64,000 nt of DNA from Bacteroidia bacterium (GTDB lineage Bacteria > Bacteroidota > Bacteroidia > Bacteroidales > CAJPTX01). Under the pieces are notes generated by a model. That model made no database searches. It had not been told where the DNA came from and saw nothing but the letters and a program-made list of their open reading frames with translations. Location of the stretch: positions 1 through 64,000 of the forward strand of contig CAJPTC010000006.1 in the NCBI GenBank assembly GCA_905373475.1, read 5' to 3'. The translations under genes and the position numbers were made by a program. Shown here piece by piece: positions 8,520 through 17,041 of this stretch; the stretch's first letter is position 1; each line of letters opens with the position of its first letter.

Positions 8520-9374
8520 ATGGCGCTGCGGCACTGGTTTCAATTTATTCGTTTCTCGCACACGCTCTTTGCTCTTCCTTTTGCTGCCGTCGGCTATACG
8601 ATGGGGCTACTGGAGGTACAACACTTTGCGTGGCAAACGCTCCTGCTCGTCGTTCTTTGCATGGTCTCGAATCGGAATGCAGCCATGGCATTCAACCGTT
8701 TGGTAGATTTACGCATCGATGCCCATAACCCTCGTACAGCACATCGCGAGATTCCGCAACGCCTTATCCGTCCTCGTGCTGCCCTCATCTTTGTTGTTGT
8801 AAACAGTCTTCTGTTCGTAGCTTTTTGTGCAGCACTCAACCGACTTACGTTTATTCTAGCTCCAGTAGCACTTCTTACTGTATTTTTATACAGCTATACG
8901 AAGCGATTTACGTGGCTTTGCCACTACATCTTGGGTATTGGGTTAGCTCTTGCACCTATCGGTGCTTTTCTTGCCGTTACAGGCCATTTTTCTTTTGCAA
9001 CCTTGGTGCTTGGTGCAGGTGTTATGACTTGGGTAGCAGGATTTGATATTATTTATGCCCTACAAGATGAGGAGTTCGACCGTAGGCATCATCTCTATTC
9101 TATTCCTTCACGGTTCGGTACACGACGTTCGGTAGCCATTGCGCGCATCACTCATTTTTTTACCATCGGATGCTTTGCATTCTACACTGCCCTGTACATG
9201 CCCCAAGCATGGCTTGCCTACGCAGCGTTACTGCTTTTTGCAGCTGTACTTTGTTATCAACACCATCAGTTCTATCAGAACACAAAGGGGATTGATGGGA
9301 ACTTCATGCTCATTAACAGTATCAACAGCACAGTATTTGGCTGCTTGCTTGTACTGATTTTGTTATTCTTCTAA
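8520..9374 (+). CDS. UbiA-family prenyltransferase (menaquinone pathway, MqnP-like)
   Basis: This inner-membrane enzyme attaches a polyprenyl chain to an aromatic acid during quinone synthesis. The 284 residues give about eight transmembrane helices and both aspartate-rich motifs: NRLVDLRIDAHN (about 60-71) and DIIYALQDEEFDRR (about 175-188). These bind the Mg2+-diphosphate of the prenyl donor. UbiA and MqnP are hard to tell apart by sequence. Because mqnE is present in the same window at 55523-56689, I infer that this is the prenyltransferase of the futalosine menaquinone route rather than of ubiquinone synthesis. Confidence 0.85.
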   Translation: MALRHWFQFIRFSHTLFALPFAAVGYTMGLLEVQHFAWQTLLLVVLCMVSNRNAAMAFNRLVDLRIDAHNPRTAHREIPQRLIRPRAALIFVVVNSLLFVAFCAALNRLTFILAPVALLTVFLYSYTKRFTWLCHYILGIGLALAPIGAFLAVTGHFSFATLVLGAGVMTWVAGFDIIYALQDEEFDRRHHLYSIPSRFGTRRSVAIARITHFFTIGCFAFYTALYMPQAWLAYAALLLFAAVLCYQHHQFYQNTKGIDGNFMLINSINSTVFGCLLVLILLFF

Positions 9375-9386
9375 CCACTTCTCGTT

Positions 9387-10307
9387 TTGCACAAGAGCCA
9401 CTTGCCAACCAGAACGCCTACCGTAGGTTCCCGATGGATCTTCGGGGTTGTTTTCCTATCCATTTTTGGGAACACGCTGTTGTTTCTGCTAAAAATGTGG
9501 GTCGGCATTCGCAGTCATTCTTTGGCTTTACAAGCTGATGCATGGCACACGATTTCAGACACGCTGAGTTCGTTAGTCGTACTGCTAGGCGTCTATATCG
9601 CTCGCCGCCCTGCCGACCGCGAGCATCCGTTTGGGCACGGTCGTTACGAACTCCTTACCACGCTACTAGTAGGTGCCATGCTGGCGTGGGTAGCGGGCAC
9701 TTTTATGTACAAGGGTGTAGAACTCCTCCTACGGCAAGAAGCGGCGCAGTTTGGCACAGCGGCGATAGTTGTAACCGTTGTGAGTATCGTGGTAAAGGAG
9801 GCAATGGCGCGCATTACGTTCTGGGTAGCGCGTCGTTCCGCAAACACAGCCTTACAAGCCGACGGTTGGCATCATCGAAGTGATTCCCTCTCATCTGTAG
9901 TCGTATTATGCGGCATATTCTTTGGCTATTGGTTCTGGTGGGTAGATGGCTTTTTGAGCATCGTAGTCGCGCTCATGATAGGGTACGTGGCCTGGAAAAC
10001 CATCAAGCGAGCCTCCAGTACACTCGTTGGGGAAGCGCCCTCTGAGCAACTTCAGCAGGAAATTGAAACAGTGGTGAGAAAATGTATACCGCAGCAGAAC
10101 CTAGCGCCACACGACTTTAGGCTGCACAATTATATACAGAACCAAGAGCTTACGTTGCACATCGTTCTACCCGATGCCATGACAGTTGGCGAGACGCATC
10201 AAATCATTGCCACGATAGAGGCGGAGTTACTGCAACAACTCGGGCTAAATGCCACAGTGCATATAGAACCCACGAGCAAATTTGCCGCGACAGGAACAAA
10301 TTCGTGA
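9387..10307 (+). CDS. Cation diffusion facilitator (Zn/Fe/Mn efflux)
   Basis: This is an inner-membrane CDF-family metal/proton antiporter. The 306-residue product has six transmembrane segments and a cytoplasmic C-terminal domain (about 215-300). The metal-site motifs are HTISD in helix 2 (within ADAWHTISDTLSS) and HHRSD in helix 5 (within ADGWHHRSDSLSS), and REHPFGHGRYE lies in the loop after helix 2. The start is a TTG 12 bases after the ubiA stop, because no ATG occurs before the first helix. It is probably cotranscribed with folE-ubiA. Metal specificity is uncertain; HxxxD at both sites is compatible with Zn2+ or related metals. Confidence 0.9.
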   Translation: MHKSHLPTRTPTVGSRWIFGVVFLSIFGNTLLFLLKMWVGIRSHSLALQADAWHTISDTLSSLVVLLGVYIARRPADREHPFGHGRYELLTTLLVGAMLAWVAGTFMYKGVELLLRQEAAQFGTAAIVVTVVSIVVKEAMARITFWVARRSANTALQADGWHHRSDSLSSVVVLCGIFFGYWFWWVDGFLSIVVALMIGYVAWKTIKRASSTLVGEAPSEQLQQEIETVVRKCIPQQNLAPHDFRLHNYIQNQELTLHIVLPDAMTVGETHQIIATIEAELLQQLGLNATVHIEPTSKFAATGTNS

Positions 10308-10373
10308 CGCGTACTCCGTCCTAAAAAGTGGATCCTTAGAAGGGTTTAGAGATGCTCGAGGTTGGATGCCAGC

Positions 10374-11519
10374 CTACTTTGTACCTAAGGGTTTAATCAG
10401 CTTGGCGTGTAGAATAGAGAAGTCGGAATAAGCGATTGTCATGTTCGCATTTCGCGTCAGCTGAAAGTAGGTTGTGGAATATTCAAAGAGAAAACGCGCC
10501 ACGTTGTTTCCGTTTATGAACGGACTAACATTGCGGGCAAATTCTAGTTCATCCCCCAACAAAAAGCATAGATCGGGGCGCTGAATGTGCAGCATAAACA
10601 TTTCGCGTAGCATCTTTGCAAAGTACAGGAGCATAGCCTTTTGTTCCTCTCGTCCGAGTTTTGCCATCTCAGCGCTCCAAGCCATTAACCCCATATAGTC
10701 CCGCTTGTAAGCAAAGCGATAAAGCCGTTGCATAGCCCCTAAGTAGGGCGAAACTTTTTTTCCTTCTAGTAATTCGCGTGCTTCTATAACGCTCCCCTGT
10801 GCAGCATTTGCAATGCGCATTCGTGTTTCTTCTGTTTCGTCAGAGATTTCTGCAAGCGATTCAGCTATTACTTTCTTTGGCACTGGGGGAAGGTAAATTT
10901 GTTGTAGACGCGAAAGGATTGTCGATAACAACAGTTCGGGATGCGACGAGACAAAGAGGAACAAGGTTCGGTCAGGTGGCTCTTCTATTGTCTTGAGCAT
11001 GCGGTTAGCCGCATCTGCGCGCATCTTCTCGGGACGCCAAAAGACGACAACACGGTAGCCTTTCCCTACGGATTTGTAGGAGAGTTTCTCCAAAAGGCGC
11101 ATTACATTGTCTACCGATACGAGGAGCTGCTTCGAACTCTGCCCGACGAGCGCATTATTCCAATCTTCTTCGGTAAGATATTTTTTTTCATTGAGCATTG
11201 TGGCAAGCAGCTCGGTCTCGTGCAGCTCTTTGGCAAGAAGATTTGCGCCGCTTTCGGGCGAGAATGTGGGGTAGAGGAGGAGAAAGTCGGGGTGTTTCAT
11301 TTGCCGAAACAGTTCGCAGGAAGGACACACGCCACACGAATCGCCCTCAGGAGTGGGCGACTGGCAGTTTACGTACTGTGCAAAAGCAACCGCTAGCGGC
11401 AATGTGCCACTGTAGTCTTCCCCCGTAAAAAGTAAAGCGTGTGGAATTTGCTGACGCTCTGCATACTTACGCAGCAATGATTTCGCTTTTTCTTGCCCAA
11501 CCACGTCACGGAAAAACAT
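10374..11519 (-). CDS. DNA polymerase III delta-prime-like clamp-loader subunit
   Basis: The 381-residue product matches the clamp-loader ATPase-fold subunit HolB/DnaX-like. It begins FFRDVVGQEKAKSLL, the typical VGQ motif, and has a degenerate P-loop (GEDYSGTLPLA), as expected for the ATPase-inactive delta-prime. A zinc-binding cluster follows (C at about 50, then CGVCPSC at about 62-68), and TIEEPPDRTLFLFVSS is the clamp-loader sensor-1 region. It is last in the minus-strand order NYN-CSD gene, waaA, this gene, with a 12-base gap after waaA. The role is loading the beta clamp in replication. Confidence 0.88.
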   Translation of the reverse strand: MFFRDVVGQEKAKSLLRKYAERQQIPHALLFTGEDYSGTLPLAVAFAQYVNCQSPTPEGDSCGVCPSCELFRQMKHPDFLLLYPTFSPESGANLLAKELHETELLATMLNEKKYLTEEDWNNALVGQSSKQLLVSVDNVMRLLEKLSYKSVGKGYRVVVFWRPEKMRADAANRMLKTIEEPPDRTLFLFVSSHPELLLSTILSRLQQIYLPPVPKKVIAESLAEISDETEETRMRIANAAQGSVIEARELLEGKKVSPYLGAMQRLYRFAYKRDYMGLMAWSAEMAKLGREEQKAMLLYFAKMLREMFMLHIQRPDLCFLLGDELEFARNVSPFINGNNVARFLFEYSTTYFQLTRNANMTIAYSDFSILHAKLIKPLGTK

Positions 11520-11531
11520 AACTCACTATCC

Positions 11532-12791
11532 CTATTTCAGTTCACGCTCGATGGTATCTACAATTTTTTGCGATGCCCCAGTATTTTCGGCAACATATTC
11601 TTTTGCCTGACGCCCCATGGTTTCCCTTTTTTGTTGGTCAGACATTAGCAAGGGGCATTCGCGCATAAAGTCCTCCTTTGTGCACAAGGAAATGGCAGCG
11701 CCCAAAGCTATCAGTTCTCTTGCTTCGCGAAATGCGGTAAAATTAGGACCAAAAAGAACCGGCAATCCGCACGAAGCGGGTTCGAGTGTATTGTGTATTC
11801 CCACACCAAAACCACCGCCTACGTAGGCAAAAGCAGCATAACGATATAGCGACAGTAGCAGCCCCACTTGATCTACCAGTAGCAGCCGTGCGGCACGCAA
11901 TTCTTCGGGGGTACTTTGCGCAGTGTAGCGAACGGCACGCCCCTCGTAGCGGGACATGAGTTCCAAAATGTGCGCTTCGTGAATTTCGTGAGGTACAAGT
12001 ATGCACTTCCAGTTTGGGGGCATTGCATCTATTACAGGGTGTAGATGTTCTTCATCTGGTGGCCAAGTACTCCCTGCCAGAAAGACGGCAGCGCCTGTGC
12101 AAAAGAATTCTACTTTTTCTAACGACTTCGTTTGCTGCGTTGCAGCCTGCCACACGCGATCGAAACGAGAATCGCCTACTACTTGTACCCCCTTGGTAAT
12201 ACGATGTTCGGCAAGTAGATCGACCGAGGCTTGGTCTTGTACCATCAGACCATTAAAAAGCAAGAGCCATTGACGGTATAAGCGTCCGTAGCTCCTGAAA
12301 AAGGCTTGCTCCCGACGAAAGATTGCGGAGATTAGATAGACAGACACCTGACGCCGACGCAGTTCCCGCAAGTAGTAGTACCAGAACTCGTACTTGACAA
12401 AGACTGCAACGGTTGGTTTTATCGCATCCAAAAAACGACGTGCATTACGAGGCGTATCTAATGGGAGGTAACACACCAGATCGGCTACGGGATAATTCTT
12501 TCTCACCTCGTAACCCGAAGGCGAATAGAAGGTAACAACAAGCTTCCAGTCTGGGTGACGCTGCTTGAAAAGTTCCATAACCGCGCGCCCTTGTTCGAAT
12601 TCACCCAAAGAGGCACAATGAAACCAAATAACAGGCGTGCTTTGCGGTGTGAAACGAGACAAAAGGTTGCTATGCCAATTTTTACGTCCTTGCACCCAAA
12701 GACGGGCTTTTATATGCCAAAAGGACACGAGACGCACCAGCATCCCGTATCCTAATATCCCTAATCGGTAAAAAAATAACCCTATCACCAC
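11532..12791 (-). CDS. waaA: 3-deoxy-D-manno-octulosonic acid (Kdo) transferase
   Basis: WaaA (KdtA) adds Kdo to lipid IVA at the cytoplasmic face of the inner membrane during lipopolysaccharide core synthesis. The 419-residue length is typical, with an N-terminal membrane anchor, then FHCASLGEFEQGR (catalytic Glu; about 56-68) and the C-terminal donor-binding YVGGGFGVGIHNTLEPASC region. The start is a GTG at 12791; the first internal ATG would cut into the membrane anchor. It is 43 bases downstream of the NYN-CSD gene and 12 bases before the clamp-loader gene. It confirms an LPS-bearing Gram-negative envelope. Confidence 0.94.
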   Translation of the reverse strand: MVIGLFFYRLGILGYGMLVRLVSFWHIKARLWVQGRKNWHSNLLSRFTPQSTPVIWFHCASLGEFEQGRAVMELFKQRHPDWKLVVTFYSPSGYEVRKNYPVADLVCYLPLDTPRNARRFLDAIKPTVAVFVKYEFWYYYLRELRRRQVSVYLISAIFRREQAFFRSYGRLYRQWLLLFNGLMVQDQASVDLLAEHRITKGVQVVGDSRFDRVWQAATQQTKSLEKVEFFCTGAAVFLAGSTWPPDEEHLHPVIDAMPPNWKCILVPHEIHEAHILELMSRYEGRAVRYTAQSTPEELRAARLLLVDQVGLLLSLYRYAAFAYVGGGFGVGIHNTLEPASCGLPVLFGPNFTAFREARELIALGAAISLCTKEDFMRECPLLMSDQQKRETMGRQAKEYVAENTGASQKIVDTIERELK

Positions 12792-12833
12792 ACAGCCTTT
12801 TTAAGCAGACGTACACTGCCTAGCGGGTTGTTG

Positions 12834-13790
12834 TTAGCGCTCTACGTAGCGAAGGTGTTTTGCAACCTGATCGCCCTCGTCGTTGAGCGAGATCTGGAAC
12901 TCCAACGTATCGCCCACTTGGAGCTGTGTTATCTCTACATTTTCCAGATCCTGGCGGTAGAAGAACAAATTGTTTGGCGGATACTTTATGAAACCATAAC
13001 CCTTCGTTGGGTTAAGGTTCATAATCTGTCCGCGGTAGTGCTGCTCGCCGTATTCGTCTTCCCAAGATTCGAGCGTACCATCAACCACGGTCTGAGGTTC
13101 ATTCATTTGTGGTTCGATAGAACGAGGTGCTGCGCCATTCTCCGAGGAAACGAAAAGATCATTTACATAATCCCAACCAGCTGCTAAGCCCTCGTCTATG
13201 AGTACGTGCGCAGCGACAGGATAAGTTACTTCTTGCAAAAGATCCTGTGCAGTGCGGGTAACAATTTCACGCCCCGAGTCGTCAACATATGCAAACTCCC
13301 AGTTCAGCACCATGGTTTTCACACCGAGCGAATTTAGCTTTCGCACCAAAGGCACGTATTCCCCGTCTGAGGTAATAAGCACCAATACATCGAACTTCTT
13401 GATAAGAGTCTGTTCGTAGGCCTCGAGCGCCAACCATACATCTATCCCCTTTTCCTCCTTCTTACCACTGCGAGTGCGGAGTGGAAGAAAGTGCGAGACG
13501 ATGCCAACAGACATTAGGATGTCATCGAACACACGATCGTTGTAGAGCTGGTTGCCTCGTTGCGAAGCCTCCTGTGCGCTCAGACGACCACGAAAATAAT
13601 GCGCCCCAATGATGCGACTATACTGCAAAGGTATGCCCTCAGATTCTGCCACTAGATGGCGAATAAAACCATGGAATGCTGGTAAACTCAACCGCTGATG
13701 CATGGCATGGAAGTAATTGTAGTAGTTACTCACATGCAAGAAGTAGTTACCGTCGTAGAACACTCCTATTTTCAAAATCCCTGTTCCCAT
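12834..13790 (-). CDS. NYN-domain (PIN-like) nuclease fused to a cold-shock domain
   Basis: Residues about 1-175 form a NYN/LabA-type PIN-like RNase domain: FYDGNY (first acidic residue), GIDVWLALEAYE, and LITSDGEYVPLV. These aspartates would bind a divalent metal. Residues about 250-315 look like a small OB-fold cold-shock domain (GYGFIKYP as the RNP1-like motif, LFFYRQDLEN, VGDTLEF). Together they suggest an RNA-binding ribonuclease of 318 residues. The start at 13790 is the first ATG, four codons inside a longer TTG frame, and lies 48 bases from a -7 element. It is the probable first gene of an operon with waaA and the clamp-loader subunit. The RNA target is unknown. Confidence 0.85.
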   Translation of the reverse strand: MGTGILKIGVFYDGNYFLHVSNYYNYFHAMHQRLSLPAFHGFIRHLVAESEGIPLQYSRIIGAHYFRGRLSAQEASQRGNQLYNDRVFDDILMSVGIVSHFLPLRTRSGKKEEKGIDVWLALEAYEQTLIKKFDVLVLITSDGEYVPLVRKLNSLGVKTMVLNWEFAYVDDSGREIVTRTAQDLLQEVTYPVAAHVLIDEGLAAGWDYVNDLFVSSENGAAPRSIEPQMNEPQTVVDGTLESWEDEYGEQHYRGQIMNLNPTKGYGFIKYPPNNLFFYRQDLENVEITQLQVGDTLEFQISLNDEGDQVAKHLRYVER

Positions 13791-13838
13791 AAATATATAC
13801 AATCAAGAGGTATTTGATAAAAACGATTTCGTATGCCA

Positions 13839-13846
13839 CAAATATA
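13839..13846 (-). promoter_or_regulatory. -7 promoter element of the NYN-CSD operon
   Basis: Minus-strand TATATTTG, a perfect match, 48 bases upstream of the ATG at 13790. Confidence 0.6.
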
Positions 13847-13972
13847 CTCAAAAACTAAAAAAAGGGATATTCGGGAATATTTCTTTTAACACTCGTTTGA
13901 TTGATACCTCTCTGCCGAGACACACGAACTCTTGATACACTACTGACTCCTAGTTAATTAACAGCTTTGCAA

Positions 13973-14007
13973 GAAAAAGGGGCTTACAGCTACACGCCGT
14001 AAACCTC
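13973..14007 (-). terminator. Terminator of the C69 dipeptidase gene
   Basis: Minus-strand arms GAGGTTTAC (13999-14007) and GTAAGCCCC (13979-13987) pair with one mismatch and one G-U, followed by TTTTTCTTG. It begins 24 bases past the stop codon. Confidence 0.6.
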
Positions 14008-14030
14008 TTTCAAGTATTTGTAAACAAACG

Positions 14031-15767
14031 TTACTTACTTCTGTCCTCAAGCTTGTTCCCCGTTGACTCGATGAGGCACTTCTTCCACCAATCGGGATAG
14101 TCTGGATTGCTAACCTTTACAGGAATTCCTTCGGAATAAGGCGAGTGCAAGAACTTGCCATCCTTTTCCTGTTTCACATTGCCATCTATATACTTTACCA
14201 ACAGGAACTCATAGAGAGATTCCCAACTCTTCATGGTTTCTTGTGTCATGCGCGCAGAGTAGTTGGTAAGGAAATCGCGCGCTTGCTGAGGGTCGCTCTT
14301 AAGTAGTTCCTCGGCTCTCTTATCTACTTCAGGCGTACCATCAATAAATGTATTTTCCAAGCGGAGCTGTTCTTTACGAAGATCAGCGTGCATCAGATCG
14401 TAACGCAGATAGCAGTAGTTCGTTACTCTGTTGAACAACCAAAATGCACTGGTAGGCGAGTACTTCAACAAGCTACCATTGCCCTTCTCAAAGGCTAACG
14501 GGATTTTGGTAATGCTTGCATACATAGGCACAAACACCGTGGACGCTGCATCGTCAACACCGAACCAGAGGATGCCACCTACAGGATCGGGCAACCAAGA
14601 ACGGCTCTGCGAAACGAAGACAAAGCCTGTTTGCTGCGTAGCCGTAGCGCGCTCATGTACGTAGGGTTTGCCGTTGTACTTCCACGTCATGGGACGCCAA
14701 CGATAGGGTAAACCATGAGGACCTGCACCGAAATCCTTTGTCATATCGAGTTCTGTACCTTCGAGGTGATCGCGCATAGCATCCATCACGTCGTGTACGC
14801 TCAACTTGCGGTCGGGTTTAATCCAAAGTGGCATACGATGCTCCAGATTCCATCCTTTTGCATAATCGATATAGCCTTTCATCTCACTGTTAATGGAGTT
14901 GAAAAACGACCATACGCGAACTTCGCAAAAACGAGCACCACTGAACTCAATGGGATTGTACGCATCGCAGAAGCTGAAATCGGCATCCTTGCCATTAAAA
15001 TATTTCATCTGGCGCGCAAAGGAAATCACGTCGTAAGCGTATACGGTTTCTACTTCGGGGTTGAAGAGCTTGTTCAGCTGCTTGCTTGTGATGGAGGTTT
15101 TACCATTTGCCAAGGGGAAAGTGCGAATACGAGCTTGGTTGGCATGTGCACAAACGTAGCCATCTGGCACGCGTCGCGCAACCCATACAATGCCGCGGTT
15201 AGCATTTTCCATCTTTTGGGTTTTCTTGTTGAACTTCGGGGTAATGTTTTTACCAATTAGATCCATAACCCAAACCTCGTTCGCATCTGCAATAGAAAAC
15301 GATTCGCCTGAACTTGCGTAGCCATATCTATCGGTAAGCTCGGAGATAACCTTTATGGCTTCGCGCGCCGTTTTAGCACGTTGTAGGGTGATATAGATAA
15401 GAGAACCGTAGTCTATAATAGCGGTAGAATCGCGGAGTTCTTCGCGTCCACCGTAAGTGGTTTCGCCAATCACGAGCTGATGCTCATTCATATTGCCCAC
15501 CACATTGTACGTTTCTGTAGCTTGCTCAATTTCTCCTAGGAATTTGTTCGAGTCCCACTCATAGACCTTAAGCATTGTTCCTTTGGGATACTTAGCTGCT
15601 GGCCAATGGTAGAGCTCACCGTATAGGTAATGCGAATCGGCAGCATAGGATACGATACAAGAACCATCCTTCGATGCGCCTTTCGTTACTAAAAAATTGG
15701 TACACGCCAAGACGGGCGAGGCTACCATGAGCACCGCGCATAAAGCAATTGCGAACTTATTTTTCAT
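14031..15767 (-). CDS. Exported C69-family dipeptidase
   Basis: This 578-residue protein is a peptidase family C69 (PepD-like) enzyme of the Ntn-hydrolase fold. A signal peptide (MKNKFAIALCAVLMVASPVLA) ends directly before CTNFLVTKGAS; the cysteine becomes the N-terminal nucleophile after cleavage. Further family motifs include GETTYGGREEL and WVMDLIGK. It probably cleaves dipeptides in the periplasm, in keeping with a peptide-fermenting life. The start at 15767 is preferred over the open frame to 15821 because it begins the signal peptide and follows the -7 element by 51 bases. It has its own promoter and terminator. Confidence 0.9.
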   Translation of the reverse strand: MKNKFAIALCAVLMVASPVLACTNFLVTKGASKDGSCIVSYAADSHYLYGELYHWPAAKYPKGTMLKVYEWDSNKFLGEIEQATETYNVVGNMNEHQLVIGETTYGGREELRDSTAIIDYGSLIYITLQRAKTAREAIKVISELTDRYGYASSGESFSIADANEVWVMDLIGKNITPKFNKKTQKMENANRGIVWVARRVPDGYVCAHANQARIRTFPLANGKTSITSKQLNKLFNPEVETVYAYDVISFARQMKYFNGKDADFSFCDAYNPIEFSGARFCEVRVWSFFNSINSEMKGYIDYAKGWNLEHRMPLWIKPDRKLSVHDVMDAMRDHLEGTELDMTKDFGAGPHGLPYRWRPMTWKYNGKPYVHERATATQQTGFVFVSQSRSWLPDPVGGILWFGVDDAASTVFVPMYASITKIPLAFEKGNGSLLKYSPTSAFWLFNRVTNYCYLRYDLMHADLRKEQLRLENTFIDGTPEVDKRAEELLKSDPQQARDFLTNYSARMTQETMKSWESLYEFLLVKYIDGNVKQEKDGKFLHSPYSEGIPVKVSNPDYPDWWKKCLIESTGNKLEDRSK

Positions 15768-15818
15768 GCGTACTGGTATTTTTTGTTTACGACTGTGGCA
15801 AACAGAAACGCCACAACA

Positions 15819-15826
15819 CAAATATA
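15819..15826 (-). promoter_or_regulatory. -7 promoter element of the C69 dipeptidase
   Basis: Minus-strand TATATTTG, 51 bases upstream of the ATG at 15767. It overlaps the start of the longer open frame, which supports the shorter protein. Confidence 0.6.
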
Positions 15827-15901
15827 AGCTTTTATAGCTTATCTGTCAGCCAATCTTCGCGAAGGTATCCAATGCGCGCTATACGAGTAAAAAAAACTAA
15901 A

Positions 15902-16420
15902 CTAGGGCACGATAGGCGTCGTACAGTATTCTTTACGTTTGCATGCGGAACACATCCTACCACGCCATACGGAATCAAAATGTTCTTGCACCTGCGATAC
16001 AAGAGTAGGCTCGTCGGTAAATATCCCTGCTTCAAAATTGCGTTTCCCTTCACTTTTCATCCCGATACCAGCGCCCGTAAGATTGGCGCTACCGACATAG
16101 GCAAATTTGCCATCGAAGATCATGAGCTTAAAATGAACACGCGGACACAGCATAGATTCAAGTCCGTTGGCAAGGCTGGGATATCGCTTAAAATCTTGCA
16201 GGAAGGCTTCCCCTGGTTTCTTGGCATATATCAAGCGCACACTGACACCCTTCTGCACTAACTGCGCGAGCAGAGCAAGAAATGGCTGTGTAGTACCTTG
16301 GAGCTTGATGTAGAGATCTTTCAGGTCTGCTGTTCCTATCCACAATATTGATTTTACCGCCATGGAACGCACTAGAACCTCGTGATAATGTGCCTCGTCG
16401 GCTATATAATTGCAAGCCAT
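15902..16420 (-). CDS. Small phospholipase-D-like protein with one HKD motif
   Basis: The 172-residue product has a single PLD-superfamily HKD motif (HFKLMIFDGKFAYVGSANLT; about 111-130), with the following Gly-rich turn. Classical phospholipase D needs two HKD motifs, so this one would work as a homodimer, as in the Nuc/BfiL endonuclease group. The C-terminus carries a cysteine/histidine-poor cluster (CSACKRKEYC) that could bind a metal ion. No signal peptide is present, so a cytoplasmic nuclease or nucleic-acid-binding role is more likely than lipid hydrolysis. It has its own -7 element 36 bases upstream. Confidence 0.8.
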   Translation of the reverse strand: MACNYIADEAHYHEVLVRSMAVKSILWIGTADLKDLYIKLQGTTQPFLALLAQLVQKGVSVRLIYAKKPGEAFLQDFKRYPSLANGLESMLCPRVHFKLMIFDGKFAYVGSANLTGAGIGMKSEGKRNFEAGIFTDEPTLVSQVQEHFDSVWRGRMCSACKRKEYCTTPIVP

Positions 16421-16456
16421 CTTTCACTTAAAAGAGTTTATTGCTAACCCGCAATG

Positions 16457-16464
16457 CAAAAATA
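16457..16464 (-). promoter_or_regulatory. -7 promoter element of the PLD-like gene
   Basis: Minus-strand TATTTTTG, 36 bases upstream of the ATG at 16420. Confidence 0.5.
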
Positions 16465-16502
16465 AGGAAAGAATGCGCAGCACATACAACGCGTTTTGAG
16501 GG

Positions 16503-16538
16503 TAAAAAAAAGCGTCTCAGGAGAGAATCCTGAGACGC
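16503..16538 (-). terminator. Terminator of the exbB/exbD operon
   Basis: A perfect 11-bp stem (GCGTCTCAGGA, 16512-16522, with TCCTGAGACGC, 16528-16538) and a 5-base loop are followed on the minus strand by eight T residues. It lies 25 bases after the last exbD stop. Confidence 0.85.
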
Positions 16539-16563
16539 ATAAAATCTAAAAATACGCTCTTTA

Positions 16564-17028
16564 CTAATTCGCACGGCGCGCAGCATAGTTAATCTTCAAA
16601 GCTGCAGCCTTTCTTAGTTCCTGCTTCACATCCGAAACGATACCCATACGGGTATTTTGGTCTACTTTCAACGAAGTGGTAAGCATATTTCTATCCGCTT
16701 CGCTAAGCGCATCACGCTCGGAAGAGATAAAATCTCGGATATCAACCAACTCTTTGAAGGAATCGTTCAACTGGATACGCGAATCGGTACCATACAGCTT
16801 CTGATATTGTAGCGTAGGAGTTCCGATATAGATGTAAGAAACGAGCGACTTCTTTTCCAATTTCGCCACCTCAGTAGCTTCTGGAAGCGTAAGCGACACG
16901 CGCATTTCCGTTTCACGCATAGAGGTACTCACCATGAAAAAGAACAGCAACATAAAGACGATATCTGGCAACGAAGCCGTAGAAATAGCTGGAAGCCCGC
17001 CTTTACCTTTTCTTGAGAATTTTGCCAT
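16564..17028 (-). CDS. exbD: ExbD/TolR-family biopolymer transport protein (second copy)
   Basis: This 154-residue protein has one N-terminal transmembrane helix with the essential proton-path aspartate (SLPDIVFMLLFFFMVSTS, about 20-37) and a periplasmic domain. ExbD works with ExbB as the rotor of the proton-driven motor that energises TonB. It is the last gene of the minus-strand operon exbB, 4-TM protein, exbD, exbD, 13 bases after the upstream exbD, and is followed by a strong terminator. It differs clearly from the first copy outside the helix, so the pair may form a heterodimeric rotor. Confidence 0.9.
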   Translation of the reverse strand: MAKFSRKGKGGLPAISTASLPDIVFMLLFFFMVSTSMRETEMRVSLTLPEATEVAKLEKKSLVSYIYIGTPTLQYQKLYGTDSRIQLNDSFKELVDIRDFISSERDALSEADRNMLTTSLKVDQNTRMGIVSDVKQELRKAAALKINYAARRAN

Positions 17029-17041
17029 AATCAGACTCCTC

